Assembly: GCF_945269915.1 (NCBI RefSeq) | Contig: NZ_CALYOY010000016.1 | Span: forward strand, 1-45,571 | DNA length: 45,571 nt | Direction of reading: 5' to 3' | Origin: an uncultured Bifidobacterium sp. | GTDB lineage: Bacteria > Actinomycetota > Actinomycetes > Actinomycetales > Bifidobacteriaceae | Shown here: positions 27,555 through 35,690 of the stretch, piece by piece | Layout: every line of letters starts with the position of its first letter | Numbering within the stretch: the stretch's first letter is position 1 | Made by a program: the position numbers and the translations under genes | The notes under the pieces: model-generated | The model's input: only the letters and a program-made list of their open reading frames with translations | What the model was told of the DNA's origin: nothing | Database searches by the model: none

Positions 27555-29714
27555 ATGGCAGAAGAACACAGTCACTCCCGCAACGACCGGGGTCACTCCG
27601 GCGGCCCTCGCTCGGGGGGTTCCCGCTCAGGCGGTTCGCATTCGGGTTACCGCGGCAAGGGCGGCTACCAGGGCCACGGGTCCTCGGGTTCCAGGGGAGG
27701 CGGATACCGGGGAGGTTCCCGTTCCGGTGGCTTCCGGCACGGGTCGGGAGATTTCCATGGCCATCGCGACCGGCAGGATGGCCAGGGTGGTGGGGACCGC
27801 AGGCGTGATGACCATCAGGGCCAGTACCGCCACGATGACCGTCGTTCGGGGTATGGCGACCACCGCCAGGGTGGAAACCGTCAGGGTGGATACCAGGGGC
27901 GTCGCAACGATGATGAGCGTCGTGACGGGTATGACCGCCATAACGGCTATGACGGTCGTGGTGACAAGGATCGCCGTGACTTCCAGAAGAGGGGCAACCG
28001 TAATGACCGCGGCGGCCACCGTTCCGACAACCGTGGCCATGATGGGTACCGTGGCCACTCCGGGGGCCGTGGCGGATATGGTTCCAACCGGGGTGGCGCC
28101 TTCCATGATCGTCGCCAGGGAGAGGACCGCGGGTATCAGCGCCGGGACGACCGCCGTCAGGATGACAGGCGCCGGGACGACCGCAACCAGGGCCAGGACC
28201 GCTGGTTCGACCGTCATGAGGACCGGGGCGGATTCCGCAGGGATGACAACCGAGGTTACTCTGGTGGCAATGACCGCCGCAATGATCGGCGTGACGACCG
28301 TCATGGAGACAACCGTGGCTACGGCCGCAGGGATGACAATCGTGGTCATCGGCGTCGTGACGACAACCGCGGTTACGGACGTCGTGACGGTAACCGCGGC
28401 TATCAGCGCCGGGATGATCGTCATGACGATCGCAGGTCCAGAGGGTACAGCGACAGGCGTCAGGGTCACGGCGATGACCGTCGTCGCGACAATGGCTTCA
28501 ACCGTTCAGGTGACCGTAGTGGCCAAGGCGGCTATGAGAGGCGTGACTCTCGAGGTTATGACCGTCGCAATGACCGTGGCGACAACCGCAGGGGCTTCTA
28601 CCGGCGCGACCGCCATGAGGGCTATGACCAGGCCCGCCGCAACTCCGACGGGACCATCTCCTATCCCTCGCAGAACCCCTATACGGACCGTCGCCCGGGT
28701 GAGCCCAAGATGCCCAAGGGTCTTGAGTGGTCCATGCTCTCCAAGGACGAACGCGAACGCCTGCGCGGCCTGAGCAAGGAGCACGCCGAGAACATCGGTC
28801 TGCACGTCCTGGCAGCTTATGCCCTTGAGGAGAGCGATCCCGAGGGGGCCCTGGCTCATGCCAAGTGGGCCGCCAAACAGGCTTCCAGGATCGACCTGGC
28901 CCGGGAAACCCTGGCTCTGGTCTCCTACAGGCAGGGTGACTACAAGCTGGCCCTGAAGGAGTTCCGCACGGCCTACCGGATGAACGGGTACCCGGATTAC
29001 CTTCCCTTCATAGCCGACTGCGAGCGGGGCCTGGGCAATGCCCGCAAGGCCATCGAAGAGGCCACCTCCGGGGAGGCCCGGAAGCTGACCGGTGAGTCCA
29101 AGGTCGAGATGTTCCTGGTCTACGCGGGTGCCCTTGGCGACCTGGGTCTCTGGGACAAGGCCATCGAGACGGTTCAGGCCCTGGTCAAGGCCAGGGGATT
29201 GAGCGGGGACTACCGGATGCGTGCCGTCCAGGCCGAGCAGAACTTCCTGGACCAGGCCGGTCGTCCCGAGGAGGCCCTGGAACTGGAACCCTTCCTGGAG
29301 AAGCTTGAGGCCCAGTACGCCGACGAGGAAGAGGACCCGGATGTTCCACCCAAGGAGATCCTGATCGACTACGACCTGGAGCATCTGGACGATTCGATGA
29401 TGGAGCAGCTCTCCATCGATCCGCACGATGGCGACTACCTGGATCAGCTGGATGCCGATCGGTCTGCACGGTTTGTCTGGGGTCGGGATCCTGTCCGCCC
29501 CGAGGTGCTTCCCGCCCGGGTCGGCTGGATTCCTTCGGTCATTGCCGGTCAGCATGGCGGACAAACCGGCGAGGCATCCGACGAATCGGCCGACAGGGAC
29601 TCCGTCCAGGTGTATGAAGATCTGGACGATACCCAGGATCCGGTTGCCGATGGAGATTCGGAAGACCGGGCCTCAGACGCCTTGGACGAGGCGGACCGGG
29701 CCAGGGAGGATTGA
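27555..29714 (+). CDS. TPR protein with a long Arg/Asp/Gly-rich disordered domain
   Basis: The 719 residues fall into three parts. Residues 1 to about 375 are low-complexity: first Gly/Ser/Arg-rich with RGG-like elements (SRGGGYRGGSRSGG), then a charged repeat built on RRDDNRGY. Residues 386 to about 600 are helical repeats of TPR type (GALAHAKWAAKQASR; YRQGDYKLALKEFRTAYRMNG; LGLWDKAIETVQALVK). The tail after about 595 is acidic. No enzyme motif is seen. RGG and mixed-charge repeats often bind RNA or form condensates, and TPRs bind proteins; a role near translation or RNA is inferred from this and from tyrS, 15 bp upstream. The start at 27555 follows AATAAAGGACAC. Confidence 0.85.
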   Translation: MAEEHSHSRNDRGHSGGPRSGGSRSGGSHSGYRGKGGYQGHGSSGSRGGGYRGGSRSGGFRHGSGDFHGHRDRQDGQGGGDRRRDDHQGQYRHDDRRSGYGDHRQGGNRQGGYQGRRNDDERRDGYDRHNGYDGRGDKDRRDFQKRGNRNDRGGHRSDNRGHDGYRGHSGGRGGYGSNRGGAFHDRRQGEDRGYQRRDDRRQDDRRRDDRNQGQDRWFDRHEDRGGFRRDDNRGYSGGNDRRNDRRDDRHGDNRGYGRRDDNRGHRRRDDNRGYGRRDGNRGYQRRDDRHDDRRSRGYSDRRQGHGDDRRRDNGFNRSGDRSGQGGYERRDSRGYDRRNDRGDNRRGFYRRDRHEGYDQARRNSDGTISYPSQNPYTDRRPGEPKMPKGLEWSMLSKDERERLRGLSKEHAENIGLHVLAAYALEESDPEGALAHAKWAAKQASRIDLARETLALVSYRQGDYKLALKEFRTAYRMNGYPDYLPFIADCERGLGNARKAIEEATSGEARKLTGESKVEMFLVYAGALGDLGLWDKAIETVQALVKARGLSGDYRMRAVQAEQNFLDQAGRPEEALELEPFLEKLEAQYADEEEDPDVPPKEILIDYDLEHLDDSMMEQLSIDPHDGDYLDQLDADRSARFVWGRDPVRPEVLPARVGWIPSVIAGQHGGQTGEASDESADRDSVQVYEDLDDTQDPVADGDSEDRASDALDEADRARED
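28130..28610 (+). repeat. Degenerate tandem repeat coding for RRDDNRGY-like units
   Basis: The DNA repeats loosely in units of about 24 bases that encode variants of RRDDNRGY, RRDGNRGY and RRDDRHDDRR. Repeats of this kind can expand or shrink by recombination. Codons differ between copies, so the array is not a recent exact amplification. The bias also leaves long Val/Thr/Met-rich open frames on both strands, which are not genes. Confidence 0.7.
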
Positions 29715-29717
29715 TTC

Positions 29718-30803
29718 ATGACCGCATTCCTGAAAGGTGCCGAAACCTCACTGGCCCGGACCTACCGTCTGGCCCTTCTCGATCTGGACGGGGTGGTCTA
29801 CCGCGGAGCCGACCCCATCAGGAATGCGGCCACGGGTATATCCCAGGCCGAATCGCAGGGGATGACCATCTCCTACACCACCAATAACGCGTCCAGGACC
29901 CGGAAGGCCGTGGCCGACCAGCTGCGTGGGTTCGGACTGAAACTCGATGACCAGCAGATCATCACCTCATCCATCGTGGCGGCCAGGATGCTCCGCCATA
30001 ATCTGCATGAGGGTGCCAGGGTCCTGGTCATCGGTGCGGATCACCTCCGTCAGGAGGTCAGGGCCAACGGGATGGAGGTTGTCGATAAGGCCAAGGATCA
30101 TCCCGAAGCCGTCATTCAGGGCTGGAATCCCAAGCAGAACTGGGAGGAGCTTGCCGAGGCCTCTTATGCCATCGGCCAGGGGGCCCGTTTCTTCGCGACC
30201 AACATGGACCGGACCATCCCCCGGGAGGGCGGCATAGCTCCGGGCAACGGTGCCATGATCGAGACCGTGGTCATCGCCACCGGTAGGACGCCCGAGGCCT
30301 CGGCCGGCAAACCCGAATCAGCCATGTACGACGAGGCCCGTCAACTTCTTGCCGGCAGCGCGGGGCCGATTCCCACCAAGGACTGCCTGCCGGTGGGCGA
30401 CCGGCTGGATACCGATATCGAAGCGGCCAACCGGGGCGGATACGAGTCCCTGGTGGTCCTGACCGGCGTGGCCAGCATCGAATCCATCATTCTGGCGGAG
30501 CCCCAGTACCGCCCCACCTATATCAGCGCTGACCTGCTCGGACTCGTCCAGCCCCATTCCGCCCCGGGGAAGTCGGCGGACCAGGTCTGGCATTGCGGAC
30601 GTGCCGGGGCTGTCCTGCGGGATGGAGTCTTGGACCTGCGGGCTGAAGATACAGCGACCGGGCAGGCTGAGGACGGGAGGCCATACGATCCCGGTGCAGA
30701 CCTGGATGCCGTCCGGGCCAGTGCCTGTGCCGTCTGGGAGTATATGGACCGGGGTCATGATGTGCATGATCTGCGTCTTCCTCAATTCAGGATCGGTGTC
30801 TGA
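29718..30803 (+). CDS. HAD-IIA family phosphatase (NagD-like)
   Basis: The 361-residue protein has the HAD motifs in order: motif I LLDLDGVVYRG with the two catalytic aspartates, motif II SYTTNNASRT, then a large C2 cap domain, and motif III/IV PVGDRLDTDIEAANRGG. This is the HAD-IIA subfamily (NagD/AraL/p-nitrophenylphosphatase), acting on small phosphorylated metabolites. A C-terminal extension of about 70 residues follows the core. The gene starts 3 bp after the TPR-protein gene and lies 5 bp before the small protein, clearly in one operon. The same phosphatase - small protein - tlyA order is known in mycobacteria (Rv1692-Rv1694). Confidence 0.88.
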   Translation: MTAFLKGAETSLARTYRLALLDLDGVVYRGADPIRNAATGISQAESQGMTISYTTNNASRTRKAVADQLRGFGLKLDDQQIITSSIVAARMLRHNLHEGARVLVIGADHLRQEVRANGMEVVDKAKDHPEAVIQGWNPKQNWEELAEASYAIGQGARFFATNMDRTIPREGGIAPGNGAMIETVVIATGRTPEASAGKPESAMYDEARQLLAGSAGPIPTKDCLPVGDRLDTDIEAANRGGYESLVVLTGVASIESIILAEPQYRPTYISADLLGLVQPHSAPGKSADQVWHCGRAGAVLRDGVLDLRAEDTATGQAEDGRPYDPGADLDAVRASACAVWEYMDRGHDVHDLRLPQFRIGV

Positions 30804-30808
30804 GGGGT

Positions 30809-31159
30809 ATGGGGAGCCAGGAAACCGGTAAGGACCGTGGTGGGCCTACGCCCATGGACGTGCTCCTGGCCGGTAAGATCAAGAGGCCCTCAATGGCCGT
30901 ACCGCGGACAGAAGTCTCCTCCGATGCTGTCGAGCAGGGGGCGGAACACGTCCCTTCTTCTCCATCCTCTTCATCGGCCGGAGTTCCTCCTGCTGGGAAC
31001 GAGTCTGAAACCTCCGGTGGGGGTACGGAAGGCATGGAGGAACTGGTCAGCCGGTTCCCTGAACTGGCCCGGGTGGATGACCTGGGTCTCGAGGAGCAGG
31101 TCAGGATATTTCAGAGTGCCCTGGATGCACTCCAGAAGGAGTTGCATGGCCAGGACTGA
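30809..31159 (+). CDS. Small conserved protein between HAD phosphatase and tlyA
   Basis: The protein has 116 residues. The first 70 are polar and Ser/Pro/Gly-rich and probably unfolded. The last 45 (MEELVSRFPELARVDDL to the end) predict a helical module ending LGLEEQVRIFQSALDALQKEL. A short protein of the same helical character sits at this position in mycobacteria (Rv1693, as I recall). The ATG at 30809 directly follows GAGGGG. Its end overlaps tlyA by 14 bp. No function is known to me; position suggests a link with TlyA or ribosome modification. Confidence 0.75.
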   Translation: MGSQETGKDRGGPTPMDVLLAGKIKRPSMAVPRTEVSSDAVEQGAEHVPSSPSSSSAGVPPAGNESETSGGGTEGMEELVSRFPELARVDDLGLEEQVRIFQSALDALQKELHGQD

Positions 31160-31964
31160 CGATGCGGGAATCGCAGGTGAGGCGGAGTCCGGTGCCTCGA
31201 TAGAGGGGTCCGGCCGTCTGGATAAGGCCATTCAGGACCTGGGACTGGCGGATTCCCGCTCCCGGGCCCAGCGGCTGATCCTGGAGGGTTCGGTCCGTCT
31301 TTCCGGCGTGGTCTGTACGAAACCCTCGGCCAAGGTCAAAGCCGGTGACGTGGTTCAGGTCGACAAGGGTCCCGACTACGCTTCGCGCGGGGCCTACAAG
31401 CTGGCCGGTGCCTTCGGTGCCTTCGAGCCCATGGGGCTGCCCAGTCCGGAAGGCCGCCTCTGTCTGGATATCGGAGCGTCAACCGGCGGTTTCACCGACC
31501 TCCTCCTGCGCAAGGGGGCCAGCAGGGTCATCGCCCTCGATGTGGGCGAGGATCAGCTGCTCGACCGCATTGCCCAGGATCCCCGGGTCATAGGGATGAG
31601 CGGGGTCAACATCCGCGATGTGGTCCCTGAAGATCTGCCCTACCGGCCCGACTACGTGGTCTCAGACGTATCCTTCATCTCATTGACTTACGTAATCCCC
31701 GTCATTCCGGCTCTGGTGGCCCCTGGCACCCAGTGCATCCTCCTGATCAAACCCCAGTTCGAGGTCGGCAGGACCCTGCTGGGCCATCATGGTGTGGTCA
31801 CTGAGGAGGACCGCCGTGTCCAGGCCGTGGAACGGGTGACCAGATGCGCCCTGGAATCAGGTTTCGAAGTCAAGGGTCAGGTGCCATCACCCATAACCGG
31901 AGCCCATGGCAATGTCGAGTACCTGCTCTGGCTGTCGAAACGCAGGCAGGCCTCCGACGGATAG
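31146..31964 (+). CDS. tlyA: 16S/23S rRNA 2'-O-methyltransferase TlyA
   Basis: The 272-residue protein has an N-terminal S4 RNA-binding domain (RLDKAIQDLGLADSRSRAQR) and an FtsJ-like methyltransferase domain with LDIGASTGGFTDLLLRKGA as SAM motif I and DYVVSDVSFISL as the motif IV region. It ends with HGNVEYLLWLS. TlyA methylates riboses in 16S and 23S rRNA, and its presence makes ribosomes sensitive to capreomycin and viomycin in mycobacteria. The ATG at 31146 lies inside the end of the preceding gene. Its last ~130 bp are repeated, frameshifted, at 38210-38337. nadK and recN, the usual followers in many actinobacteria, are missing here. Confidence 0.94.
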   Translation: MARTDDAGIAGEAESGASIEGSGRLDKAIQDLGLADSRSRAQRLILEGSVRLSGVVCTKPSAKVKAGDVVQVDKGPDYASRGAYKLAGAFGAFEPMGLPSPEGRLCLDIGASTGGFTDLLLRKGASRVIALDVGEDQLLDRIAQDPRVIGMSGVNIRDVVPEDLPYRPDYVVSDVSFISLTYVIPVIPALVAPGTQCILLIKPQFEVGRTLLGHHGVVTEEDRRVQAVERVTRCALESGFEVKGQVPSPITGAHGNVEYLLWLSKRRQASDG

Positions 31965-31970
31965 TCCTAT

Positions 31971-31987
31971 ATCGAGACCGTCTCGAT
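31971..31987. promoter_or_regulatory. Perfect palindrome just after tlyA
   Basis: ATCGAGAC-C-GTCTCGAT is an 8+1+8 bp perfect palindrome starting 6 bp after the tlyA stop. It may fold into a weak terminator hairpin or serve as a protein-binding site. No T tract follows. The remaining leader up to 32205 holds the palindrome at 32100-32126 and nothing else I recognise. Confidence 0.4.
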
Positions 31988-32099
31988 TCTGGATAGTCAA
32001 TATCGGAAACGGCTGTCTTGACGGAGCTCTCCGACCGAGCCGGTCCCTTCAAGTCCATGCCCCTTGTGATGGAGACCCTATAGAGTAGGGATGGTATTC

Positions 32100-32126
32100 C
32101 TTGTTCACCTGGTTCAGGTGAACAAG
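32100..32126 (+). promoter_or_regulatory. 12-bp inverted repeat upstream of the module 1 regulator
   Basis: CTTGTTCACCTG and CAGGTGAACAAG form perfect 12-bp arms separated by GTT, ending 79 bp before the regulator start. A TATAGAGT motif lies just upstream at 32079-32086. The repeat could be an operator for autoregulation or an RNA hairpin in the leader. It differs from the palindromes before the binding-protein gene, so a different regulator or a structural role is possible. Confidence 0.45.
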
Positions 32127-32205
32127 GAGGACAGATGCCGACCGATGTCTGTCCTGGGTTTTCAAGCCCGACGGGGAGAGTCGATGGAGTGGTGAGGTAC
32201 GAATC

Positions 32206-33306
32206 ATGCGCAGGGCTACCGTGTACGATGTTGCCGAGCGGGCTGGTGTTTCCATTGCAACCGTCTCTTTCACTTACAGACAGCCGAATCGGGTGCGTGA
32301 ATCGACACGGCGTAAGGTTCTTGCCGCCGCTCGGGAACTGGACTATATACCCAGTGCCAATGCGCGTGGCCTGGCCAAGGGACGGACAGGTGTGCTGGGC
32401 TTGTACTCCTTTGATCTTCTTTTGGAACACCCCCTGGGTCAGGGGAATCCTGCCTCTGACGTTGGATTGAAATCGGACGTGGACTCTGACCTGGACGGAG
32501 CAGAGCCCAATATCCGCGCCTACCCTCTCTATGTGGACGAGGTCCAACGGGGGTTCGAGCTGGAATGCTGGCATCAGGGTCAGGCGGTCCTGCTGAGCAG
32601 CTCGGATGACGGGAAACGGGGGGAATCAATCACCGATCTGGCAGGACGAGTGGACGGGCTGGCGCTCTTCTCCTGGGGAGAGAGTCCTGAAGCATTGAAA
32701 CGGCTGGCCAAGACCATTCCGGTAGTCATGCTGAGCCAAAGCAAGGGCGACTTGCCCGTCATGTATCTTTCCTTTGATAATGAATCCGGAATGAATCGGA
32801 TCGTCGACCATCTGGTGGATGTGCATGGGGCCAGGCGGATTGTTTTCATCGGTACCCTGGATTTCCCTGAGGTGGGTGTGCGACTGGATATTGTGAAGCG
32901 ACGGGTGCACAAGCGGGGCCTTCCGGCGTGTCGACCAATCGACGCCGTTTTGGATCATCGGGTGCTTTACCAGGCCTTGGCCCATGTGGTTCGTGAGGAT
33001 AAACTCCCGGATGCCTTGGTCTGTGCCAATGATCAGATGGCACTGTCCGTCATGGATGTCCTCCTTGATTTAGGTATCCGTGTCCCAAGGGATGTCATTG
33101 TGACGGGCGTTGATGGCATCCTGGCCGGGAGATTCGCCACCCCAGCCCTGACCACCGTCCAACTTTATATGGAACGGTTGGGGAGGCTGGCGGCCGATAG
33201 CCTTGCCGAGAGGGATGGACAGCCTTGGAAAGAGCCTCGGAGCGCCATGGCGCCGGCAAGGCTGGTTGTCAGAGAGAGCTGTGGTTGCCATGGTCAGGCG
33301 GTCTGA
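32206..33306 (+). CDS. LacI-family regulator of sugar module 1
   Basis: The 366-residue repressor starts with the LacI helix-turn-helix and hinge (TVYDVAERAGVSIATVSFTY, then RKVLAAARELDYIPSANARGLA). A periplasmic-binding-protein-like ligand domain follows, with ALVCANDQMALSVMDVLLDLGIRVPRDV. It ends in ESCGC, often seen in this family. It contains an atypical insert of about 30 residues near 85-115 (NPASDVGLKSDVDSDLDG). It lies 156 bp before the binding-protein gene, whose promoter carries two palindromic sites, and probably releases them when a transported sugar binds. Base composition is visibly less GC-rich than in the upstream housekeeping genes. Confidence 0.93.
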   Translation: MRRATVYDVAERAGVSIATVSFTYRQPNRVRESTRRKVLAAARELDYIPSANARGLAKGRTGVLGLYSFDLLLEHPLGQGNPASDVGLKSDVDSDLDGAEPNIRAYPLYVDEVQRGFELECWHQGQAVLLSSSDDGKRGESITDLAGRVDGLALFSWGESPEALKRLAKTIPVVMLSQSKGDLPVMYLSFDNESGMNRIVDHLVDVHGARRIVFIGTLDFPEVGVRLDIVKRRVHKRGLPACRPIDAVLDHRVLYQALAHVVREDKLPDALVCANDQMALSVMDVLLDLGIRVPRDVIVTGVDGILAGRFATPALTTVQLYMERLGRLAADSLAERDGQPWKEPRSAMAPARLVVRESCGCHGQAV

Positions 33307-33371
33307 CGTGCGTGTCGTCCGCCCGTAGTCATCCAAATCAGTATATTGGCGTTGGTGCCTTGTCCGACCGT

Positions 33372-33427
33372 TTGACCTTTAGAATCTAAGCGCATAGACT
33401 ATAAACTGCAATCTAAGCACTTAGATT
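33372..33427 (+). promoter_or_regulatory. Promoter with two LacI-type operators for module 1
   Basis: A -35 box TTGACC (33372-33377) and -10 box TAGACT (33395-33400) are 17 bp apart. Operator O2, AATCTAAGCACTTAGATT (33410-33427), is a perfect 18-bp palindrome. O1, AATCTAAGCGCATAGACT (33383-33400), shares its left half and overlaps the -10. The two are 27 bp apart. Repressor binding would block polymerase. The neighbouring LacI protein is the likely ligand (inference). Confidence 0.75.
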
Positions 33428-33461
33428 TGTATTATTTCGTATTTATTCGAGGAGGAATGTA

Positions 33462-34760
33462 ATGCAGAGAATAATGAAAGGGGCCCGTGTGACGGCTGCC
33501 GTGGTCTGCAGCCTGGCTGCAATGGCCGGAATGTCAGCCTGCGGGCGTACCGAAGGTGGAGACGCCAAGGGCAATGGTTCCGCTGTTGCCAGCATCGACA
33601 GCAAGCCGGCAAAAGGAGATCTGACGCTCTGGGCCATGGGTGCCGAGGGGGAGAAGCTCCCCGAGCTGGTCAAGGACTTTGAAAAGGAGAACCCTGACGT
33701 TCATGTCAAGGTGACCTCCATACCTTGGGCTTCCGCCCACGACAAGTTCCAAACGGCCATTGCAGCTGGCAATGGCCCGGATCTGGCCCAGATGGCCAAC
33801 ACCTGGATGGCCGATTTCGGCAATGCCTTCTCGACCGTACCGGGCAACCTCTCCATGGATGATATGGCCTCCGGTCCCGTTCAGGGCGGCAAGGTCGGCG
33901 GTAAGCAGCTGGGTGTGCCGTGGTATATCGACACCCGCGTCCTCTATTACCGCACTGATCTGGCCCGGCAGGCCGGTTGGGACCATGCTCCCAGGACCTG
34001 GGATGAGCTCAGCGCAATGGGCGAGGACATGAAGAGGCTGGACGGCACGGACTTCGGTCTCTACCTGAACCCGGCGGGCACGGACAACTTCATCGCCGAT
34101 CTTCCGTTCGCTTTCTCGGCTGGTGCCTCGTTGACGGACAAGTCGGGTAGGAAGTGGACCTTGAACACCCCGGAGATGCGCAAGGCCATCACCTATACCA
34201 GCAATCTCTTCAAGGACGGCATAGCCGATGTGAATGCCGATACGAGCGCCGGTGCCAACATGGCCGCCTTCGCCTCAGGAAAGACCCCCATGATGTTGGA
34301 AGGCCCCACTGCCATCGGTCAGGTGGAGCAGGTAGGTGGTCCCGGTATGAAGAACAAGTTCACCACTGCTCCTCTGCCCAAGGGTGACAAGGGGTCGGTC
34401 TCCTATTCGGGAGGCAGCGACATGGTCGTGTTCAAGGACTCCAAGAGCCAGGATGCCGCCTGGAAGATGGTCAAGTGGATGAGCAGGCCTGAGACCCAGG
34501 CCAAGTGGTACAAGCTTTCCACCGATCTTCCGGCCTCGTCCAAGGCCTGGGAGGATCCTGAGCTGAAGGAAGACGACAAGCTGACCGCTTTTGCCACCCA
34601 GATGAAAAGCATGAAGACCACCCCGTCCGTCACCACCTGGGCACAGGTCAATGCTTCGGGCGATAAGATCATGGAGCAGATCAACAAGGGCGCCATCAGT
34701 GTTGACAAGGGCCTGGAGCAACTCCAGTCCGAGGCAGAGTCAGCCGGGATGGGCAACTGA
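33462..34760 (+). CDS. Sugar-binding lipoprotein of ABC transporter, module 1
   Basis: The 432-residue solute-binding protein has a lipoprotein signal peptide: basic start, a hydrophobic core (TAAVVCSLAAMAGMSA) and a lipobox GMSAC with Cys27 as the lipidated residue. The mature part is a family 1 extracellular solute-binding protein (LTLWAMGAEGEKLPELVKDFEKENPDV; GVPWYIDTRVLYYRTDLA). It captures an oligosaccharide outside the cell and passes it to the two permeases that follow. A strong GGAGGA ribosome-binding site precedes the ATG. The sugar cannot be read directly; the GH1 enzyme in the operon suggests a beta-linked glycoside. Confidence 0.94.
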   Translation: MQRIMKGARVTAAVVCSLAAMAGMSACGRTEGGDAKGNGSAVASIDSKPAKGDLTLWAMGAEGEKLPELVKDFEKENPDVHVKVTSIPWASAHDKFQTAIAAGNGPDLAQMANTWMADFGNAFSTVPGNLSMDDMASGPVQGGKVGGKQLGVPWYIDTRVLYYRTDLARQAGWDHAPRTWDELSAMGEDMKRLDGTDFGLYLNPAGTDNFIADLPFAFSAGASLTDKSGRKWTLNTPEMRKAITYTSNLFKDGIADVNADTSAGANMAAFASGKTPMMLEGPTAIGQVEQVGGPGMKNKFTTAPLPKGDKGSVSYSGGSDMVVFKDSKSQDAAWKMVKWMSRPETQAKWYKLSTDLPASSKAWEDPELKEDDKLTAFATQMKSMKTTPSVTTWAQVNASGDKIMEQINKGAISVDKGLEQLQSEAESAGMGN

Positions 34761-34762
34761 CC

Positions 34763-35683
34763 ATGAGTCGTAAGCAGCCGTCGAAGGATACGGGGCGTTC
34801 GTCCTCGGTCCTACGTCGTAGGCGGACCCTCATCGCATGGGGGTTCGCCTTGCCCTTCACCCTTGTCTTCGTGGTTTTCATGCTCCTGCCCCTCCTGTCG
34901 TCACTGATGATGTCGTTTACCGATATCACCGCCAGGGACCTCAGGACCCCTTTCGATGTCAACTTCGTCGGGCTCCAGCAGTATGCGACCCTTTTCAAGG
35001 ATCCTCAGTTCTTGCGATCCCTCGGTATCACCGGTATTTTCGTGGTGGTCGGTCTACCCATAACCATGGCCCTGGCGCTTTGCTTTGCCGTGGCCCTCAA
35101 CAAGGGCGCCAAGCACTTGAACGGTTTCTTCCGGGCTCTGTATTATGCCCCGGTCGTGGCCAGCGTGGTGGCTGTTTCAGTGGTCTGGCGATATATCCTC
35201 CAGCGCAATGGACTGCTCAACGATGCCCTGGCCCTAGTCGGGATTCAGGGCCCGGACTGGTTGCATGATACCCGTTTCGCTCTGCCGGCTCTGATTGTCA
35301 TGACCACATGGCGCAACATGGGTACCCTGATGATCATCTTCCTGGCCGGACTCCAGGCAGTCCCTGAGGACGTCAAGGAGGCGGCTGCCATAGATGGCGC
35401 ATCCAGGACGAGGACTTTCTGGAGCATCACCATGCCCCTTCTGAGGCCGACCCTGCTCCTGGGGGCCGTGCTCCTGTCCGTGACCTACCTGCAGTTCTTC
35501 GAAGAATCTTTCGTCATGACCCAGGGAGGGCCCCTGAACTCGACGCTGTCTGCTTCCTACTATGTCTACCAGAAGTTCAGCTTCGGGCAGTACGGCTTGT
35601 CATCAGCGGCCAGCTACATCCTCTTCATCATCATCGCCTTGGTCAGCGCCCTGCAGTTCCGGGTGCTCCGCACGCAGGAATGA
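34763..35683 (+). CDS. Sugar ABC transporter permease (MalF type), module 1
   Basis: The 306-residue inner-membrane subunit has six predicted helices, starting with LIAWGFALPFTLVFVVFMLLPLL. The cytoplasmic EAA loop EAAAIDGASRTRTFWSITMP contacts the ATPase. It belongs to the CUT1 (oligosaccharide) class. It starts 2 bp after the binding-protein gene and pairs with the next permease. No ATPase gene is in the operon, so a shared MsiK-like ATPase encoded elsewhere is inferred. Confidence 0.94.
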   Translation: MSRKQPSKDTGRSSSVLRRRRTLIAWGFALPFTLVFVVFMLLPLLSSLMMSFTDITARDLRTPFDVNFVGLQQYATLFKDPQFLRSLGITGIFVVVGLPITMALALCFAVALNKGAKHLNGFFRALYYAPVVASVVAVSVVWRYILQRNGLLNDALALVGIQGPDWLHDTRFALPALIVMTTWRNMGTLMIIFLAGLQAVPEDVKEAAAIDGASRTRTFWSITMPLLRPTLLLGAVLLSVTYLQFFEESFVMTQGGPLNSTLSASYYVYQKFSFGQYGLSSAASYILFIIIALVSALQFRVLRTQE

Positions 35684-35690
35684 GGCAATC

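Noticed and set aside
28130-28610. Repeat array considered as a CRISPR
   Set aside because: Units are contiguous, degenerate, in frame and lack spacers, and no cas gene is present.
27517-28773. Long plus-strand frame rich in Val, Thr, Ala and Met, and its minus-strand counterpart at 27627-28469
   Set aside because: Both are frame-shifted readings of the Arg/Asp/Gly repeat, whose codons give this composition. Neither has a ribosome-binding site or family resemblance.
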